A stretch of 8,209 nt of DNA from Acidimicrobiales bacterium (GTDB lineage Bacteria; Actinomycetota; Acidimicrobiia; Acidimicrobiales; VFJN01). The notes beneath the pieces were generated by a model. The model was not told where the DNA came from. It saw only the letters and a list, made by a program, of their open reading frames with translations, and searched no databases. Position numbers and translations under genes: made by a program. The stretch covers positions 1-8,209 of the forward strand of contig JAFGPU010000229.1 in assembly GCA_016936035.1 (NCBI GenBank), in the 5' to 3' direction. Below, piece after piece: positions 5,278 through 8,209 of the stretch (its first letter is position 1; each line of letters opens with the position of its first letter).

Positions 5278-7845
5278 ATGGTCGACCGCGACCACACGGC
5301 CAGCGACCGCGCCGGCGACCGCATCGCCGAGCTGGTCGGGCAGCTCACGCTCGACGAGAAGGCGTCGCTCACCGCCGGCGTCGACATGTGGACGACGGCG
5401 GCCGTGCCGCGGCTCGGGATACCGGCCGTGCGCCTGACCGACGGCCCCAACGGCGCCCGCGGCACCCAGCTGGGTCCGACCGGCCCGACCGCCACGTGCG
5501 TGCCCTGCGGGTCCGCACTCGGCGCCACGTGGAGCCCTGACGTCCTGCAGCGGGTCGGCGCCGTGCTCGGCGCCGAGGCTCGCAGCAAGGGCGCCCGGGT
5601 GCTGCTCGCCCCCACGGTCAACATGCACCGCTCCCCCCTCGCCGGGCGCAACTTCGAGTGCTACGCCGAGGACCCGCTGCTCGCCGGCCGCCTCGCCGCG
5701 GCCTTCGTGCGCGGCGCCCAGGCGCAGGGTGTGGTCACGACGGTCAAGCACCTCGTCGGCAACGATGCCGAGCACGAGCGCTACACCATCAGCTCCGACA
5801 TCGACGAGCGGGCGCTGCGCGAGATCTACCTGGCGCCGTTCGAGGCCGCCGTGCGCGACGGCGGAGCCCTCGGCATCATGACGGGCTACAACCGTGTCAA
5901 CGGGAGTTGGTGCACCGAGCAACCCGGGCTGCTGGCGGGCATCCTGCGCGACGAGTGGGGCTTCGAGGGCTTCGTCGTGACCGACTGGTTCGGTGTCGTC
6001 GGCACCGAGAGGTCCGCTGCCGCCGGCGTCGACCTCGAGATGCCCGGCCCGTCCCGGGCGTTCGGCGACCCGCTCGCGGCGGCGGTGCGCCGGGGCGACG
6101 TCGACGAGGCTCTGGTCGACGTCCAGGTCACCCGCCTGCTCCGCACCTTCGACCGCGTCGGGGCGCTCGACGACGCCGGACCCGGCGACGAGGTGTCCGG
6201 CGACCGGCCCGAGCACCGCGCCGTGGCCCGGCGGGCCGCGACCGAGTCGATGGTGCTGCTCGCCAATGACGGCCTGCTGCCCCTCGACCGCGCCGGGCTG
6301 CGCACCCTCGCCGTCATCGGCCCCAACGCCGGCCGGGCGCAGATCATGGGCGGCGGGTCGGCCTCGCTCCGACCCCACCACCTGGTGACGCCCCTCGACG
6401 CCCTGCGCACGGCGCTGGGAGGCAGCGTCCGGGTCGTCCACGAGCCGGGCTGCGACAACCGCAGGTCCACGCCGCTCCTCGGCGGCACGGGCACCGCGGC
6501 GCCGAGCGGCGCCGGCGAGGGCCTCGACATCGACTGGTTCGCCAACGGTGACCTCGCCGGCGACCCGGTGCACCGCTCGCACACGCCCGCCGCCGACATC
6601 TTCGGGTTGGAACCCCCCGTGCCCGGGCTCGGCGCCGGCGAGGGCTGGTCGTTCCGCGCTCGCACCACCCTCACCCCCGACGTCACCGGCACCCACGTGT
6701 TCACGCTCGTGCAGGCCGGGCGCGGCCGGATCGTCGTCGGTGGCGACACCGTGATCGACGGGTTCGCCGACCGGCCGCCGCGCGGCAGCGCCTACTTCGG
6801 CATGGGCAGCATCGAAGTCGAGGCCCCGGTCGAGCTGGAGGCCGGGCGTCCGGTCGACGTCGTGGTCGAGTTCGCCACCGGGCGGAGCGCCGGGGCCCTG
6901 CGCATCGGCCACCGACCACCGGAGCCCGACGACCTCCTCGACCGCGCCGTCGACGCCGCCGCCGGGGCGGACGCCGTGGTGCTGGTGGTGGGCACCACCG
7001 GCGAGTGGGAGTCCGAGGGCGAGGACCGGGCCTCGATGGATCTCCCCGGCCGTCAGGACGAGCTGGTCCGCCGCGTCGTGGCCGCCAACCCCGCCACGGT
7101 GGTGGTGGTCAACGCGGCCTCGCCCGTCACGATGGACTGGGCCCCCGAGGCGCGGGCCCTCCTGCAGGTCTGGTTCGGCGGACAGGAGATGGCCGCGGCC
7201 CTGGCCGACGTGCTGCTCGGCGAGGCCGAGCCAGCCGGTCGCCTGCCCACCACCGTGCCGCTCCGGGTCGAGCACAACCCCTCGTTCGGCAACTTCCCGG
7301 GCGAGAACGGCCACGTCCGCTACGGCGAGGGCGTGCTGGTGGGGTACCGGTGGTACGAGGCGCGCCACCTGCCGGTGCGGTTCCCGTTCGGCCACGGGGG
7401 GTCGTATACGACCTGGCACGTGGGCGAGCCGATCCTGTCGTCCCCGACCGTCGCCACCGGCGCCGGGGAGCAGCTCACCCTGTCGGTCCCGGTCACCAAC
7501 ACCGGGCGCCGCCGGGGGGCCCAGGTCGTGCAGTGCTACGTCGCGCCACCCGCGCCTCGGCTGGTCCGGCCACCCAAGGAGCTGGCGGCCTTCGCCAAGG
7601 TGTGGCTCGACCCCGGCGAGTCGACGACGGTCGACCTCGTGCTCGACGACCGGTCGTTCGCCTACTGGGACCCCGGGATGCCCGAGCGAGCCGAGGTCGC
7701 CGCACGGGCGGCGGCCGTGCCCATGACCGGCGGTGGCGGTGGGGCCCCCGACGCCGGCTGGCGGGTCGACGCGGGCACCTACGAGCTGCACGTCGGCACC
7801 AGCTCGGTGGCCATCGCCCACGTCACCCGGGTGCGCGTCGACTGA
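5278..7845 (+). CDS. Glycoside hydrolase family 3 beta-glucosidase-like enzyme with inserted PA14 domain
   Basis: This 855-residue enzyme should release non-reducing-end sugars from beta-glycosides by a retaining mechanism. The N-terminal GH3 barrel is about 15-305. LTDGPNGARG (D55), GRNFECYAEDP (R124), KHLVGND (K157, H158) and MTGYNRVNG supply the sugar-binding residues, and VVTDWFG carries the nucleophile D236. The C-terminal alpha/beta sandwich (from about 330) is split by a PA14-like beta domain (about 412-548, LDIDWFANGDL to ALRIGHRPPEP) and resumes with GEWESEGEDRASMDLPGRQ, where E580 (or E578) is the likely acid/base. An Fn3-like domain (about 730-800) follows GYRWYEARHLPVRFPFGHGG. The PA14 insertion matches the class containing Kluyveromyces BglI and DesR, in which it narrows the active site for short substrates. 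There is no signal peptide, so the enzyme is probably cytoplasmic and acts on imported oligosaccharides or glycosylated metabolites. The ATG is chosen because GAGGGGG (5266-5272) lies 5 bases before it; a GTG at 5257 would add 7 residues. Exact sugar specificity cannot be read. Confidence 0.95.
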   Translation: MVDRDHTASDRAGDRIAELVGQLTLDEKASLTAGVDMWTTAAVPRLGIPAVRLTDGPNGARGTQLGPTGPTATCVPCGSALGATWSPDVLQRVGAVLGAEARSKGARVLLAPTVNMHRSPLAGRNFECYAEDPLLAGRLAAAFVRGAQAQGVVTTVKHLVGNDAEHERYTISSDIDERALREIYLAPFEAAVRDGGALGIMTGYNRVNGSWCTEQPGLLAGILRDEWGFEGFVVTDWFGVVGTERSAAAGVDLEMPGPSRAFGDPLAAAVRRGDVDEALVDVQVTRLLRTFDRVGALDDAGPGDEVSGDRPEHRAVARRAATESMVLLANDGLLPLDRAGLRTLAVIGPNAGRAQIMGGGSASLRPHHLVTPLDALRTALGGSVRVVHEPGCDNRRSTPLLGGTGTAAPSGAGEGLDIDWFANGDLAGDPVHRSHTPAADIFGLEPPVPGLGAGEGWSFRARTTLTPDVTGTHVFTLVQAGRGRIVVGGDTVIDGFADRPPRGSAYFGMGSIEVEAPVELEAGRPVDVVVEFATGRSAGALRIGHRPPEPDDLLDRAVDAAAGADAVVLVVGTTGEWESEGEDRASMDLPGRQDELVRRVVAANPATVVVVNAASPVTMDWAPEARALLQVWFGGQEMAAALADVLLGEAEPAGRLPTTVPLRVEHNPSFGNFPGENGHVRYGEGVLVGYRWYEARHLPVRFPFGHGGSYTTWHVGEPILSSPTVATGAGEQLTLSVPVTNTGRRRGAQVVQCYVAPPAPRLVRPPKELAAFAKVWLDPGESTTVDLVLDDRSFAYWDPGMPERAEVAARAAAVPMTGGGGGAPDAGWRVDAGTYELHVGTSSVAIAHVTRVRVD

Positions 7846-7960
7846 CGGGTGCGGTGCGGTCGTCGTCACCCGCCAACGGACATCCGCCAGGGGCCGCCGC
7901 CTGACGAGCGACGCCGGCGCCCGCCTCGACCGCCGGGTGGGGTCGGGGCGCTTCCGTCGT

Positions 7961-8029
7961 GTTTCACCTCCTTCCGAAAGTTGCGCGCGGCAACAATCGG
8001 AGTGAGGTGACACACCTCCTCTCGGAACG
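7961..8029 (+). promoter_or_regulatory. Imperfect dyad able to form two exclusive RNA folds; candidate switch or operator
   Basis: Fold 1 is one long hairpin: TCACCTC (7964-7970) with GAGGTGA (8004-8010), TCCGA (7973-7977) with TCGGA (7997-8001) and GTTGC (7980-7984) with GCAAC (7990-7994), separated by symmetric two-base internal loops around the loop GCGCG. Fold 2 uses the same segments differently: GAGGTG (8004-8009) with CACCTC (8013-8018), and TTCCGA (7972-7977) with TCGGAA (8024-8029), leaving the GTTGC hairpin inside a three-way junction. The folds cannot coexist. As DNA, the same dyad could instead be a 53-bp operator. Strand is assumed from the downstream gene. The pairing is directly visible; function is inferred. 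Confidence 0.5.
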
Positions 8030-8123
8030 CAGCGGCCTCAAGGGGCGGAGCCGTAGCCCGCAGTGGGGTGGGGCCGCGCCCGCTCGTCCGACGGGGGCAC
8101 CTGAGCGGTTTGGCGCCCGCCCC

Positions 8124-8148
8124 CGGGGAAGCACGCGAGGGTTCCCCG
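8124..8148 (+). promoter_or_regulatory. Hairpin just upstream of the ribosome binding site
   Basis: CGGGGAA (8124-8130) pairs with TTCCCCG (8142-8148), a 7-bp stem with an 11-base loop. It ends 2 bases before the Shine-Dalgarno GGAAGGA (8151-8157), which stays unpaired. It may be the last element of the leader, influencing message stability or ribosome access. No U-run follows, so it is a poor terminator. Confidence 0.4.
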
Positions 8149-8162
8149 ACGGAAGGACGACG

Positions 8163-8209
8163 ATGAGCAACGCATCCTCGAAGGGTCTGAAGGGCGTCGT
8201 CGACGACGC
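8163..8209 (+). CDS. Partial gene start, possibly citrate / 2-methylcitrate synthase
   Basis: Only the first 15 codons lie in the window: MSNASSKGLKGVVDD, with the frame open to the edge. GGAAGGA (8151-8157) is 5 bases before the ATG, the best ribosome site in the window, so a real start is likely. The KGLxGVV pattern near the N-terminus resembles the opening of actinobacterial citrate and 2-methylcitrate synthases (KGLAGVVVDTT in the mycobacterial type), which condense acetyl-CoA or propionyl-CoA with oxaloacetate. Fifteen residues are too few to be sure, and another family is quite possible. It is preceded by a long structured leader, suggesting that expression is controlled. Confidence 0.6.
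   Translation, partial: MSNASSKGLKGVVDD

Larger units (their letters stand above)
7846..8162. other. 317-base gene-free region / long leader of the last gene
   Basis: I find no convincing gene on either strand; short open frames here lack ribosome sites and family-like content. The left part (7846-7960) contains only a weak CGGGTG/CACCCG hairpin (7846-7851 with 7867-7872) that might end the GH3 transcript. The right part holds the large dyad at 7961-8029, a hairpin at 8124-8148 and the ribosome site for the gene at 8163. I recognise no known riboswitch class and no clear TAnnnT -10 element. Confidence 0.6.

Noticed and set aside
5203..8013. 936-codon open frame on the minus strand opposite the GH3 gene
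   Set aside because: The plus strand encodes a full GH3 enzyme with all motifs; the antisense frame is low-complexity (Gly/Ala/Arg/His/Val), as expected from GC-rich codons read backwards.
8030..8123. Known riboswitch (cobalamin, SAM, glycine, c-di-AMP, fluoride) in the last leader
   Set aside because: I looked for the conserved cores of these classes from memory and did not find them; a covariance-model search would settle it.
7964..8170. Short minus-strand frame (68 codons) and a plus-strand frame (7733-8005) in the leader
   Set aside because: Both are Arg/Ser/Pro-rich, lack good ribosome sites and overlap the structured leader or the GH3 gene.

Overview
The window is very GC-rich DNA with strong G/C bias at third codon positions, actinobacterial start signals (several GTG starts, one ATGA stop/start overlap) and actinobacterial gene families. 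A SigB/SigF/SigG-type sigma factor beside an RsbW-like protein, an acyl-CoA-metabolism-type phosphotransferase, and a family 3 glycosidase point to a free-living actinobacterium, perhaps of the class Acidimicrobiia. The class is an inference from style, not proven. I see no insertion sequence, phage gene, tRNA, rRNA or CRISPR array.

Left part (1-1919), a stress-signalling cluster. Two genes run leftward and overlap by 4 bases: a coiled-coil/PAS-like protein (475..910 region) and a small RsbW-like, Bergerat-fold protein (3..476) whose ATP-binding motifs look degraded. Divergent from them, across a 127-base gap, is a SigB/SigF/SigG-family sigma factor (1038..1919). The likely logic is partner switching: the PAS-like sensor and the RsbW-like protein modulate the sigma factor. 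No STAS-domain antagonist is visible here.

Middle (1920-4661). A strong 14-bp hairpin sits between the convergent sigma gene and a small one-pass membrane protein gene (2037..2252, minus). Divergent from the latter is a two-gene operon: a phosphotransferase of the aminoglycoside/choline-kinase fold and, two bases later, a calycin-like protein of unknown function. They are probably translated together and act in one pathway on a small, probably hydrophobic, substrate.

Right part (4662-8209). A MarR-family regulator (4691..5206, minus) converges on the operon and diverges from a large cytoplasmic GH3 beta-glycosidase with an inserted PA14 domain (5278..7845). The 71-base gap between the MarR and GH3 starts would let the regulator control itself and the glycosidase. 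After the glycosidase, 317 bases lack a convincing gene but hold an elaborate dyad that can form two mutually exclusive folds. It is followed by a hairpin, a good Shine-Dalgarno and the first 15 codons of a gene whose N-terminus resembles citrate/2-methylcitrate synthase. This leader is the most unusual non-coding signal in the window. Nothing here proves a new defence or mobile system; most of the window looks like ordinary chromosomal actinobacterial sequence.
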